From the NCBI RefSeq assembly GCF_026745355.1, contig NC_079209.1:14807894-14871893 (forward strand): DNA of 64,000 nucleotides, written 5' to 3'. Shown one piece after another: positions 24,301 through 35,892 of this stretch. Numbering within the stretch: position 1 is the first letter of the stretch; every line of letters starts with the position of its first letter. The notes beneath the pieces were generated by a model. That model saw only the letters and a list, made by a program, of their open reading frames with translations. It searched no databases and was not told the DNA's origin. Both the position numbers and the translations under genes were made by a program. The DNA comes from Beta vulgaris subsp. vulgaris (Eukaryota; Streptophyta; Magnoliopsida; Caryophyllales; Amaranthaceae).

Positions 24301-24691
24301 GCGAGAGGGGGGTTGCGAGGGGGAGGAAGAAAGTGGGTTGAATGGTGGGGTGACGGTCTAGAATATACCTGGTGGTAAAGATGACTTAGGGACAGGGGAA
24401 GTTGGGGTGCCTCAAGGACCACCCACTGACCAAGGGAGTGCTGGGGTAAGGCATCATAAGTTGATCAATTCAACAGTGGGGAAGAAGAAGTGGCTGAGGG
24501 TTCCTAGAGAATTCATCAAATATGGAGGAGGATAATCTCCCCGTTGTGGGAATGAAGAGAAGGGAGAGTGAGAATGTGAAGGATCTAAGCAGCTTAATGG
24601 CGGAGGACCTTCATGATCATAAGAAACAAAGAGGAATGGAGGTGAATAATCTGGAGGTGGCGGGCCCCACACCATGGGCTCTCGGTGACCA

Positions 24692-27600
24692 ATGAGTGAC
24701 GCCCTCTCATGGAATTGCAGAGGCTTGGGGACAGCCTTTGCGGTCAATGCGCTGAGGCGGTTGACGATTAGTGAACATCCCCAGTTACTTTTTTCTTTGT
24801 GAAACTAGATTAAAGAGTCATGAGATGGAGTTGGTGAAGCGCAAACTGAATTTCCCCAACATGTTGACAGTGAGCTGTGTAGGAGATGGTAGAAAACGTA
24901 GTGGAGGCCTTGCGCTCATGTGGCAGGATAATCTGAAGATTAGTTTACAATCTTTGTCCATAAACCACATTGATGTCCTAGTGGAGAGTGAAGCGAATGA
25001 AGGGTGGAGGTTTACTGGGCTTTATGGACATCCAAAAGATGAGCACAAATACAAAACGGGGGAGCTACTAGAAAGACTAGCAGAGGTGATTGTGGGACCT
25101 TGGGTGTGTGGGGGAGATTTCAACCTAATGCTGATGTCTGAGGAGAAAAGTGGGGGTGGGGATTTTGACACACATCATGCCGAAATATTTAGGAGAGCAG
25201 TTACGAAGTGTGGTTTTCAATGATATGGGCTATGTTGGTCATGATTTCACATGGACCAACAATAGAGGAGGGGACCAGAATTTACAAGAGAGGCTCGATC
25301 GTTTTTTTGCCAATGCATAATGGAAGGAAATGTTCCCAGGTTCGTTCGTCTCCCACCTTACAAAGCGTAGGTCAGACCATTTGCCTATTATCTTGCATAT
25401 AAAAAAGAGTGCAACTGGGGGTACCCGTAGAAGAATAAATAGAATTTATCGATTTGAAGAAATGTGGTTGCGAGATGATGCTTGTGCTGAAGTGATAAAA
25501 AAAGCCTGGGAGGGAGACAGAGATGTAAGGGGTAAGCTAAGTAGGACGGCAGGTGCTTTGACGATGTGGAGTAAAATAAAATTCAGAAATTTTGCAAGGG
25601 AAATGCGAGAGTGTACTGTCCAAATGGAGAACTTGATGGCCAACTCACAAACTGAGGAGACAATTGCAAAAATGAGAGAAATAGATGAAAGAATGGACGA
25701 GTTAGAGAGACGGGAGGAACTTTATTGGAGGCAAAGGAGTAGGCAAGATTGGTTGCAATGTGGGGATAAAAATACAGATGTCTTTCACACAAAAGCTAAA
25801 CAAAGGGTGCAGCGCAACACCATCTCCATAATTCACGATGAAGCGGGTCAAAAATTTGAAGAAGAGGATCAAATTCAAGAAGTGTTTGCAGCATATTATG
25901 AGAACCTCTTGTCGGCTGGAGGCCAAGTGGAGACGAGTGACGTGGTGAATAAAATAATTGAGAAAGTGAGGAGTGAAGATGTTAATATGCTGGCAGCAAC
26001 TTATACAGGGGCCGAAGTCAAAGATGCACTCGATCAGATGCACCCTACAAAGGCACCGGGGCCAGATGGGATGTCAGCAATTTTCTATCAAGCGTTTTGG
26101 CCAACTGTCGGTGGGGACGTAGTTGAGAGGGTCTTGGGAATTTTGAATCGAGGGGAGGAGATTGAATCGATAAATAATACTCATGTGGTTTTGATCCCAA
26201 CAAAGAAAAAATGTGAGTCCCCAATGGATTACAGACCCATAAGTCTCTGTAATGTGATCTACAAAGTGGTGTCGAAAGTGGTGGCTAACCGATTAAAGAA
26301 GGTCCTCCCATATGTAATTCATGAGTCGTAAAGTGGCTTTGTCCCGGGTAGGCTGATTACAGATAACATTTTGGTGGCCTGTGAATGCTTTCATTATCTC
26401 AGAAAGAAGAAGACAGGCAGAAAGGGCTTTTTAGAGCTTAAGTTGGACATGAGCAAAGCATATGACCGCGTGGAATGGAAATTTTTGGAGGATATGTTGG
26501 TAAAGTTCGGCTTTTCGGTGGGATTTGTGGATATTGTTATGAGATGTGTGTCGACGGCATCGTTTGCGGTACTGGTTAATGGTCAACCCTCAAGGGAATT
26601 TCTTCCTTCCAGGGGCCTTCGACAGGGGGACCCATTATCTCCTTTTTTGTTCATAATATGCGCGGAGGGTTTATCGGCTTTGCTAAGAGATGCAGAACAG
26701 CGGAAAGTAATTCATGGTGTTAAAGTGGGACGTTATGTGGACCCAATAAGCCATCTATTTTTTGCAGATGACAACTTTTTGTTCATTCGGGCAAATGAAG
26801 AAGAGGTAGATACAGTGCTGGATATTCTCTATACCTATGAAGCAGCTTCGGGGCAGAAGTTGAATATGGATAAATCCGAGGTCTCTTTTAGCCGAAATTT
26901 AGAGCTTGCAAAGAAGAACACGCTTCAGATGAAGTTAGCTTTTAAGGCAGTTGAAGACCATGAGAAATATCTTAGACTACCAACTTACATAGGTGGTTCT
27001 AAGAAATGGATTTTTCAAGTTATTCAAGATCGTGTCTGGAAGAAATTGAAGGGATGGAAAGAGAAATTTTTATCATCCGCAAGGCGAGAGATTATGATAA
27101 AATCAATAGCACAAGCTATTCCTACTTATGCGATGCAATGTTTCACCTTACCAATTACTATCCTTAAGGAAATTGAGAAGGTGTATAGGAACTTTTTCTA
27201 GGGTCAAAGAGGTGATGAAAATAAAGTAGTATGGGTGGCATGGGAGAAAATGTATAAATCAAAAAGAGAGGGTGGTTTGGGTTTTCGGAATATGCAGGTT
27301 TTTAACAAGGCACTATTTGCCAAGCAGGCATGGAGAGTGATGACAATGGGAGAGTCCTTGGTGGCAAAAGTTCTGAAAGGAAAATATTTTCCCACCAAGT
27401 CATTCATGGAAGCTACGGTACCACCAAACTCCAGCTACACCTGGAGATCTATTGTGTCTGCGAGAGAAGTGTTGACTAAGGGTGCTCGGAAAGCGGTGGG
27501 TGATGGGTCCACAATCCGTATTTGGGGTGATCCTTGGGTGCCAAAGCTGCCAATGAGAGTTGCTATAGGGGAAGAGATACATGAAGATCAACCCACGATG

Positions 27601-28806
27601 GTGGGTGAGCTGATCGAAAATAAAACATGGAAGGAAGAGGAATTGCGGAAGATGTTTTCTCCATGGGAGGTTGAAGCGATAATGTGCATTCCAGTTCTGT
27701 TGTATGACACGCAAGATTGCTGGACCTGGGAAGGAAGTAAAGATGGGGAATATAGTGTGCGTAGTGCTTACTATAGGTCCCTTCGTGATGATAGTGCGGG
27801 GAAGGCAACTACCTCCCACTCGCAAGGGTCCTTTGAGTGGAAGAAGCTGTGGAGTTCCCGAGTCATGCCAAAGATATAACATCTAGTATGGTGATCTATT
27901 CATGGCGGTGTAGCAGTGAATACGCAGATAACATGGCGCGGTTTGGCTGTCGACCTTACATGCCCAATGTGTGGAGAGGATGCAGAAACCATCTCTCATA
28001 TGTTTTTACGGTGCCCGGAAGTGAAACGAGTGTGGTATTTTTCTCCTCTTCGGCTGAATGTGGAGGAGAGGGTGGGGATACCCTTTGGAGAGTGGTGTGG
28101 AAAGCTCCAACAAATCCATAAAGAGAAGGAGTGGTGGGAGATTTTCTGGAATGTGCTGTGGAGTATATGGAATAGACGAAACAAATGGGTTTTTGAGGGG
28201 AAGAAAATAGAAGTGTTGGAGGTGATACAACACTCGGTGGGGAGGGCAGGGGAGTATGTGAAAGCAAACGACCATGAGCAGATGTTAGTTGCAGCGCAGA
28301 AATATGACAATCTTTGGAAGGCGCCTCCTGCGGGATGTATAAAAGTTAACTCAGATGCTGCTATATTCAAAGACAACAGTATAGGGTTGGGTGGAGTTGC
28401 GAGAGACAATGAAGGGGACGTGGTGATGGCAACGTGCCGTAAATGGAGAGGTAATTTTGATGTGGAGGTGGCTGAAGCTATAGGGATGCGACATGCTCTC
28501 AAGATCGCTCGGGAAGCGGGGTTCAAGGTGCTCATCCTTGAAACTGATAATTTTCAGTTGTACCACCAACTCACTTCGCGAAAAGCTCCTTCTTCATCCT
28601 TTGGAAATGTAGTCAATGATATTCTTGTAATGAGTAGGGCTTGTGATTCAGTTAGTTTCTCTTTTGTGAAGAGAGAAGGCAATCGGGTTGCCCATAATCT
28701 AGCCAAGGGTAGTGAGAATGTAGTAGAGGAGCTAGTATGGTTGGAGGATTATCCTCCGGAAGTAGGGAGGGTTGTTCTTGATGATTTGCAGTTTATGCTT
28801 AGTTAA
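24692..28806 (+). pseudogene. LINE ORF2: endonuclease, reverse transcriptase, zf-RVT, RNase H
   Basis: The order is an apurinic-type endonuclease (SWNCRGLG, CETRLKS, GGDFN, SDHLP), reverse transcriptase ([33 protein letters not shown] active site at about 26762-26776), the zf-RVT region (CPMC...HMFLRC) and a C-terminal RNase H (VNSDAA, AEAIGMRHAL, ETDNFQL, REGNRVAHNLAK). Frame changes near 24770 and 25220 and stops at 25318, 26329, 27199, 27877 and 27892 disable it. From 25222 onwards one frame persists to 28806 apart from the stops, so decay is recent. The RNase H tail is a plant LINE trait also seen at 8818-10094. Confidence 0.92.
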
Positions 28807-28839
28807 TAAAATCTGATTTCCCCGTCAAAAAAAAAAAAA

Positions 28840-29779
28840 TAATTCTCCCCTGCTCCAAGCAGGTACCACGACGATCTGCAGCGACGCGCACGCCGAAAAC
28901 TCACTTTCTCTCTCCTAAATTTCTTCCGTCTCTCTCCATTTCTTTATTTCAATTACTTGAAACTCCTGCGACATTTTGCGGAAATCTCTGCAAATTGAAT
29001 TCTTCTTCGCTTAATTTGTACTTCAAATTTATAAAATCTCATATGGATCATTTTTATTTCAATTGCACCTTGTATATGATCCATTAATGGCGAAAATTAG
29101 GGATATACGAAGATGGTGATTTCGATGCAAATTTCGAATTACTTTCACCGGCGTGAGGAAATGATGATGATGAACAAATTAGGAGTGAGAGATAGATGGG
29201 AGATTAGGAATGAGAGAGCAACAGACTATTGCGCACTTGACTATCTGAAGATTTGTCGTGCGGCTCAGGTTGATTATTGAAGACAGAAAGCATATCCTCA
29301 GGCCATATTGCAGACGACAACACGTTAATCAGGGAGAAATTAGGATTTGAGGCTTGAGGTTTAGAAGGACGGGTAAGAGAAAGAGAGGAGATTAGGAGTA
29401 AAAATGGCGCTAAGGATGAGTGTGAGAGAGGAATCACAAAGAAACCCTAGTTAGGCTTTTTATTATTAATTTTAAAAGTCTATTGCTGTGCTTTTTCTTA
29501 GGAACCGCAACAATAGATTAAAATATTATTAAATAATTATTTTATGATAATATTTTATTATATGGTTGCGGTTTTGGGTGAGAACCGCAGCAATAGGTCT
29601 GGTCAAATAGTCAGCAAAATTTGAAAAAAAATTCTCGTTGACACATATTGTTGTGGTTTTCAGCCACAACTGCATCTATATGATTAATTTTGATTTTTCC
29701 TTTCTTTTGTGGTTTATTGCTGCATACGGGTAAAACCGTAGCAATACCACTGTAGCAATAAGCAAAAATTCTACTAGTG
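28840..29779. mobile_element. Interior and right end of the CACTA element
   Basis: 29450-29779 has GCGGTTTT/AACCGCAGCAATAG subterminal repeats and ends CTACTAGTG at 29771-29779, the inverse of the left ends at 21681 and 22017. 28860-29440 is a GC-richer stretch resembling a plant 5' leader (TC-rich, then ATGGCG near 29087) but without a long frame. Flanking triplets do not match (CTT or CAA left, CAG right), so the border pair is not proven. Confidence 0.65.
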
Positions 29780-30089
29780 CAGAATGTCGCAACTGTAATA
29801 ATATTTTCTGTATAAATTTCAACAGAACTATGTTTGTAAATTGGATATACCCTATAATTAGAAATTAACATGTACAATCTTATATGCCACATTCATCATC
29901 TAATCTAGCACCAGAAAAACATTCATCATCTAATCTTCCTAAACAACCAATCCACCATCCAAAAATCATCTAACAACCAACTTTTATCATCCTCTAACAA
30001 CCAATTTGCCTCCAACAACCATCATCCAATATCTAAGTTAAACAAAAAAGATATAAATAAATAATACTTAGGTTTTTAGGGTTAGTTAG
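29780..30089. other. Spacer, nothing recognised
   Basis: AT-rich DNA with short direct repeats of CATCATCTAATCT and AACAACCAA. No gene. Confidence 0.4.
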
Positions 30090-30285
30090 AGTTTTGTAAG
30101 GTTAATTAGGATTTTTAAGGTTAATTAACATTAATGACTAACAAAGTTAACCACCTTAATTATTAAAGGTATTTGGATGTATTTTTTAGAAAGTCAATAG
30201 TGTATGGTGAATTTGGAAAAAATTTAGAGTATATGGTGAATATAAAAATTTGTTAGTGGTATATGGTGAAAAAGCGGATTAATTT
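30090..30285. mobile_element. Right-end relic of the 10149-11325 MULE family
   Basis: GAGTATATGGTGAA, GTGTATGGTGAA and TATATGGTGAAAAAGCGG recall the right arm of that MULE (GAGTATATGGTGAACAATTCG), preceded by the same AATGACTAAC block. No left end was found. Confidence 0.5.
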
Positions 30286-31245
30286 ATCTACCAAAAAGTG
30301 ACATTTTTTTTGGTACTCATTAGGCCGATCAACATTCGATCATAAACTGATAAATTAAGCGCTGCAATCTCTTTCAGTTTTTAACAAAAAAAAAAAAAAG
30401 TATAATTTCAATGGTGCACGGTCAACTATACATTATAGAAAACCAATAAATGTCTGAACTATGACCTACCCGAAAACTAAGACATCCAACAGAAAAATCA
30501 CCAATAAAAAATGGAATGACGCCTACGCCTTGAAAGACACAGGGGAGAAAGAGTGCACCAAAAAGAAACAGTTGCGGGCCTGCAGGATGTTCAAACATGC
30601 ACACCAGCTGTCCGAAGGATTGCCTGAACTAAAATGTGAGCAAGGGATAAAATCCTCCTATACCCATTTAAGGAATGCCGTTCCCTTGCCGAAATTTGAC
30701 AAGATTCATGTCTTTTCTTGAAAATTACCTCTAAATGTTCCTTAAAAGTTAAAGCCCAAGTAAAATGATGCTGCTGATTATATAGTTTCAACTTTCAACG
30801 TTTTAAAAGAAAAACCCACATGTGAAGGTCTTTGTTAGGAAAAAAAGAAAAAGAAAATGACTAACATATAATTATAATGGGCTACTCCACTATTATTAAT
30901 TGGTCTTATAATAGAATTTGTTATGCTTGTTTGTTCATGGTAAAACTCTCCTTCGACATGGCTTATGTCAGTATGTATGACCCAATGAAGTTTATGACAA
31001 GGTTTTTTAAAATGAAGAAGAAATATAGGATTGAAACCCAAGTATTGTTTTTCTCATAGGAAGATATTGTGAAGACTGAAGAGGGGACCTCGTTGAGGAT
31101 GAAGAAAATAACGTGGGATAATATTGAAGGAAGAAGACAGATGAAGATGATCAGATAGGCTCATTAAGAGGTGGGCAGAGATTAGTTAAACTTAAGGTGC
31201 CTGATGTAGATACTTACGAGTCGTGATTCCTTTTAATGTTGGTGT
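30286..31245. other. Unassigned sequence, possible old coding remnant
   Basis: An open frame of 86 codons (30461-30721) and a coding-like stretch at 30928-31160 (DMAYVSMYDPMKFMTRF) are not recognised. Stops after 31060 break the latter. The reading may continue after the hAT insertion at 31572. No function is proposed. Confidence 0.3.
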
Positions 31246-31253
31246 GGTGGAGC

Positions 31254-31563
31254 CAGGGCCGTCTCATAAAATTAGGGGCCCTGTACTAAATTAAATTATA
31301 AAAATTACATTTTTTTTGGTGAATAGGAACAGATGGGAGGATCATTAATGGTCTTTTTTGGAGAATAGGAGGAGAAGAAACACCAAACAAAAAAATTTTA
31401 AAATTTGCATCCAACATTACACTCTATAAAATTGGAAATGAATAACTTGTAATTAGAGTTAGGTTTTTTTCCCCCTTAAGAGAACAACTAATAAAACTAG
31501 GCCCCTTATATTTTGGGGGCCCTGTGCAGTTGCTCACCCTGCACATGGCCTTAGCCGCCTATG
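31254..31563. mobile_element. hAT-like MITE, 310 bp, 8-bp TSD
   Basis: The element is flanked by GGTGGAGC at 31246-31253 and 31564-31571. Its ends CAGGGCCGTC and reversed CATAGGCGGC are weakly similar, and both carry subterminal GGGGCCCTGT motifs. An 8-bp TSD and CAGGG start fit hAT. Confidence 0.75.
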
Positions 31564-31704
31564 GGTGGAGCCAAGGAGTCCCCCCAATAACTTTTAGCAG
31601 TCGGTTTGTAGTGGAAGAAGTGCTTCCAAATTTCATAACCCACATGATTAAAGTTTGTGTATGCATGCTGGCTGATGTTGATGTTCTTAAAGATCAAATG
31701 AATA

Positions 31705-31795
31705 CTTCCTCCGCTTCGTTTTAAATTCAACAAAAGAATATCTTATATTTCATAAATAATATTCCTTTATTACATTTAAAACAAAACAGAAGAAG
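31705..31795. mobile_element. Short Stowaway-like MITE, 91 bp
   Basis: The arms CTTCCTCCGCTTCGTTTTAA and reversed CTTCTTCTGTTTTGTTTTAA are flanked by TA (31703-31704, 31796-31797). Confidence 0.75.
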
Positions 31796-31992
31796 TATTG
31801 ATTATGGTAACTGTCTATGATGCTCTTTTAAGTTTTTATGTTACATCAATCATTCACCAATCCATTCGTTCAAATGTGAGTGTGACATTATGACTTTTGA
31901 GAATGCACGTTAGCTATTTATGGTTTATACTTTATAATGGAGTGAGAAAGGCTATACATAAACCTGGTTTATGTTGGTACCACATACACAAG

Positions 31993-33215
31993 CACTAGTG
32001 GAAAAAACCTTATATGTCACTTAGTATCAGATGTGGTTTTTACAAAATCGCATCAGAAAATCAATTAAAAAATGGGAAGGAAATGTGGAAGGATAATCTG
32101 ATGCGGTCCTCTTGTGGACCGCATCAGATTAATTAACCCGATGCGATTTTTTAATAATCTGATGCAGTTCCTAGACCGCATCAGATTTTCTAAAAAAACT
32201 CTATGGCCCATTTCCCTTACAACCCCACAACTCGTGGCCCATTTCTGAAACAAACCCCAGCCAACCCTTATAATATCCCTCTCTCTCACAATTCATCGCC
32301 CCCCCCACCTCTCTCTGATCGTCGCTCTTCTCTCGTAACTCAAACAACACCACCACCACACACCCTCCTCTCTCTCTCCTCTCGTAACTCAAACAACAAC
32401 AACAACACCACACACCCTCCTCTCTCTCCTCTCATAACTCACACAACAACACCACTACCACATACCCTCCTCTCTATGTCGTTCTCAAACACCAACGCCA
32501 CCGTCGCCGCCTCTCCCAACGCCAACGCCAACGCGAAGCTACATCCTCCATAGAACCCTAACCACAAATCGCCAACGCCGACGCCATCGCCATCAACGAC
32601 CGCCTCCAAGTTTCGACTTCAACGAAGCCCAGATCTACTCGTCGTCGAAATAAGTGTTTTTTTTAGTTTTTAGTTGATTTTGTTAATTTTTGTGGTGATT
32701 ATTATCCTGTAATTTTATATTATTCTACATCTAGGTTTAATTTCGTTTAACTTTCGTTGTTTTTCGTTTCTCATTTTTCTATTAATTAGTTTTTTTCTCT
32801 GTAAAATTAGATTTGGTTAATTACTTTTTTTTTTCATTTATGTAATTTATAGACTTTATGTTTTGTAATAAATTGCTATTTTTTTAGTTTAAACTCGTTT
32901 GTATAATTTTGTTGGAATTATGAATTGTTGTTGTTGGAATTGTTGTGTTTTGTTTGGCTGGATTTTTGTTGTTGTATTTCGTTGTTGTTTTGGTTGCTGT
33001 TGCAACTTTTTTTTTTTTCATAAAACAAAGAATCTGATGCGGTCATTCTTGAAAACCGCATCAGATTATCTTTTTCTGATGCGGTTTTGGACCGCATCAG
33101 AAAACATCAGTAAGATGCTGCGACCCCACCTGATGCTGACCAAAACCGCATCAGAAAGGCCAATTTTGATCACATCAGAAAGTAACCTAACTAACTACAA
33201 GAAGTGCAGTTCAAA
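31993..33215. mobile_element. CACTA-type element, left end and body
   Basis: It starts with CACTAGTGGAAAAAACC at 31993. Both sides of a leader-like body (32200-32650: TC-rich, then CAACAACACCAC runs) carry subterminal repeats AATCTGATGCGGT / ACCGCATCAGATT (32090-32190 and 33030-33190). A right terminus was not found after 33190, so the end is nominal. The C-rich frame at 32203-32553 is low complexity. Confidence 0.65.
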
Positions 33216-33912
33216 TTTTACTAAGTGAAAATTTTCATTTGAATTTCAATTCAAAATCTGAAAATTTGTTGTGGCTCCCAAGGACCTAACCCCTTGAATT
33301 TTTTCTCTCTCCCCACAATTATATCACTCAGAAAATTACTCTTTCAACTTTCAAATATATTCTCTGTACTAACCGATGCACCACCTAATTTCTTAGCCGA
33401 AAAATTTGTTCTTGCCAGAAATAGAACTCGAACTTTGTAGCCGGAATGTTCGTTGTATTAGCATCGTAAGTCTTGCCGGAATTAGATCTGGGCCTTTGTA
33501 GCTGGAATTTTTTTTGTTTTGTCATCGGATTTTAGATTTTGGATTAAAAGTAGTAACATAATAATTTTTTAGTATTACAGTATTTGTCGTAGTAACATAT
33601 AATCTGCTTTCGTATCACACTATTTTTAGTCCTAACATAATATTTCCTTTCGTATCACAATATTTGGACATGGAAAAATATTTGTAGTTGTAGGACGAAG
33701 GATGTTAGTGCAAAAGGACTTCGAGCATCAAAATCTCCTGTTTGGAAATCAGTCGAGGTAACATGACTAATTTTTTTGTCCTTATATAGAAACACTTTTA
33801 GCCACATACTACACATCTAACATGAATGTCATTAGATGCATGTTCGATATCGTCAACCGTTGCACTAAAGTCGATGATCTTCAAAAGGTATGTAACTTAT
33901 TAGTATATGTTA
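33216..33912. other. Spacer, nothing firm
   Basis: AT-rich, with repeated AGTAACATA / AGTATTAC motifs (33545-33660) similar to 51550-51620. No coding domain is identified. Confidence 0.35.
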
Positions 33913-33913
33913 G

Positions 33914-34548
33914 TTTAGGCCCATTTTTGCCTTTTACGCTTCCAAATCGTATTTATCGATTCATTTAACCCCAAATTCATTTTGAACATGATAATATGAG
34001 GCATAATGTAACTATTGTGTAGATTTTTAGGTTTGCAATTGTTGTTTGTTGCATTTCGGGAACGAAAAGGTCAATTTAGGCCTAGTTTTGCCTTTTTGCT
34101 CCCAAATCGTACTTATCGAGTCATTTAACCCCAAATTCTCTTTGAAAATGCTTATATGAGGTATAATGTAACTGTTGTGTAGATTTATAGGCTTGCATTT
34201 GTTGTTTGTTGCATTTCGGGAACGAAAAGGTCAATTTAGGCCTATTTTTGCCTTTTCGCGCCCAAGTCGTACTTATCGAGTCATTTAACCCCAAATTATC
34301 ATTGAACATGATTATATGAGGTATAATGTAATTATTGTGTAGATTCTTAGGCTTGCATTTGTTGTATATCGGGAACATAAATGTGATTTTAGGCCTATTT
34401 ATGCCTTTTCGCGTCCAATTCCTATTTCTGGAGTCATTTAACTCCATTTTCTTTTTGAATATGATAATATGAGATATAATATAACTAGTGTGTAGAGTTT
34501 TAGGCTTGCATTTGTTTTTAATTGAATTTCGGGAAGGTATATGTCATT
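33914..34548. repeat. Four tandem copies of a 153-161 bp unit
   Basis: Units start with TTTAGGCC at 33914, 34075, 34235 and 34388. Each contains TTTTGCCTTTT, TCATTTAACCCCAAATT, ATAATGTAAC and TTTCGGGAA in order. Similarity falls from the second to the fourth copy. They may be intron repeats of a CACTA transposon gene, since a possible exon follows. Confidence 0.85.
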
Positions 34549-34619
34549 TTTAGAACTACTAACTACGGTAAATGATTGAATTCTTATATTGTATGTTTAT
34601 TCCTTGGTTGTTTTGCAAG

Positions 34620-34721
34620 GTTTATATGAATAACACACCAAGTTTGAGGGCCTTCACCACAGAAGAAATACATGAAGTTCGGGATAAGTTGGCGTCCCAC
34701 ATTACCGATGATTGCTTATGA
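34620..34721 (+). pseudogene. Possible last exon of a CACTA-borne Ulp1-type protease
   Basis: After an AG acceptor (TTTTGCAAG), an open stretch ends TEEIHEVRDKLASHITDDCL and a TGA at 34719. The EEIxEVRxxLA pattern resembles the C-terminal tail of Ulp1/C48-like proteases carried by many plant CACTA elements. It is too short for certainty. Confidence 0.35.
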
Positions 34722-34854
34722 TACATTTTAGCTATATCTACTAGTTTGTATCAATTCTATGTACACTTTTTACATTATTAAATATATTTAAAGTTAATTA
34801 TTACGTTCAAAAACTTGTCATATATTATTGCAATTTGATCGATTTTTTTTTTTG

Positions 34855-35285
34855 TGTCGAAGGGAGGTTTTGGGTTGGGGGTGGGTGGGGTTGGCTGTTG
34901 GGTGGAGGGGTTGGCAGAGGGTGGGCTGGGGATGGGGTTGCAGGGAAGTGATGGGGGTGGGCTGGGGGGCAGGGCAGGGGGAAGTGCAGGGGGTGGGCAG
35001 GGGTGGGGTGGGGGTAGGGGGTGGGCAGGGCTACTGGCAGGGGGGCCTGGGTGTGGGCAGGGCTGGCATGGGGGGGATTGCAGGGGTGCAAGGGTAGGCC
35101 TGGGTGTGGGCAGGACTGCTGGCTGGGGTGGGAAAGGGTGGGCTGGGTGTGGGTAGGGCTGGGTGTGAGAGGTGGGCATGGGGTGGGCAGGGGGCTGCTG
35201 GAAGGGGGGCTGCAGGGTGTGGGGTGTGGGGTGTGGGGTGGGCAGGCTGGGGGAGTGCAGGGTGGGGGGGTGGGCAGGCTGCATT
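34855..35285. repeat. G-rich minisatellite (GGGTGTGGGCAGGGCTG type)
   Basis: Strongly strand-asymmetric tract of GGGTGGGCAGGG, GGGTGTGGG and GCTGGGG blocks on the plus strand. All long frames across it are low-complexity artefacts. It has many potential G-quadruplex runs and may be the core of the CACTA element ending at 35819. Confidence 0.8.
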
Positions 35286-35329
35286 AGATTTATTTATTTA
35301 TTTTTTTTAAAAAAAAACTAATACCAAGG

Positions 35330-35819
35330 GCGCTGCGGTTTTAATCCTAAAACGCAGCCCTTCTTAACTAAAACCGCAACCCTCTTAGGATTAAAACCGC
35401 AGCCCTTAACCTTAAGAAGGGATGCGGTTTATCAAACGCAGCCCTTCTGGTCTAAAAGGGTTGGAGCCCTCTTAACTCAAAGGGCTGCATTTTAGGACTA
35501 AAACCACAACCCTTCTTCAAGTGAAGGGCTGCATTTTATAAATCGCAGCCCTTCTAGTCTAAAAGGGCTGCGTTTTAGGATTAAAACAGCAACCCTTCAC
35601 TTGAAGAACGGCTGCAGTTTTAGTCCCAAAATGCAACCCTTCTAGCTACGAAGGGCTACATTTAAGAATAAAACCGCAGCCCTTCATTTTGAAGTGTTGC
35701 GGTTGAAAACCGCAACCCTTCCTTTATGTTGAAGGGCTGCTATAGAAAGGGCTGCTGGCAAAAAAACGCAGCCCTAAGGGCCGTTTTAACCGCAACCCTT
35801 CCTTATTTTTCCACTAGTG
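35330..35819. mobile_element. CACTA right end with GGGCTGCGGTTTT subterminal repeats
   Basis: About a dozen copies of AAGGGCTGCGGTTTTA and its inverse end at TTTTCCACTAGTG (35819), the inverse of CACTAGTGGAAAA. They belong to the same family as the element at 35886-48685. The left terminus with the matching TGA triplet was not found. Confidence 0.8.
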
Positions 35820-35892
35820 TGATCATTCAATGTGAAGTCAATAGTCTCGACTAACTATATATTAATTTAAACGAGAACTGTAAGACACTAGT

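Larger units (their letters stand above)
23185..28839 (+). mobile_element. Nearly full-length L1-type LINE with RNase H
   Basis: A 5' leader (GTTCCCTCTAGGTTTTCCTT near 23200) is followed by ORF1, ORF2 and a polyA tail (28826-28838). The leader matches the end of the retroposon at 7972-8572, which helps place the 5' end near 23185. A weak TSD candidate (AAATCTCCCTGAC near 23173, AATTCTCCCCTGC near 28841) is imperfect. The LINE splits the CACTA element that ends at 29779. Confidence 0.85.

Noticed and set aside
27400..28569. Minus-strand frames of 100-180 codons over the LINE ORF2
   Set aside because: They are antisense shadows of the zf-RVT and RNase H coding sequence, with no independent motif.
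34778..35287. Long Pro-rich and Gly-rich frames on both strands
   Set aside because: They arise from the G-rich minisatellite; composition alone explains the open frames.
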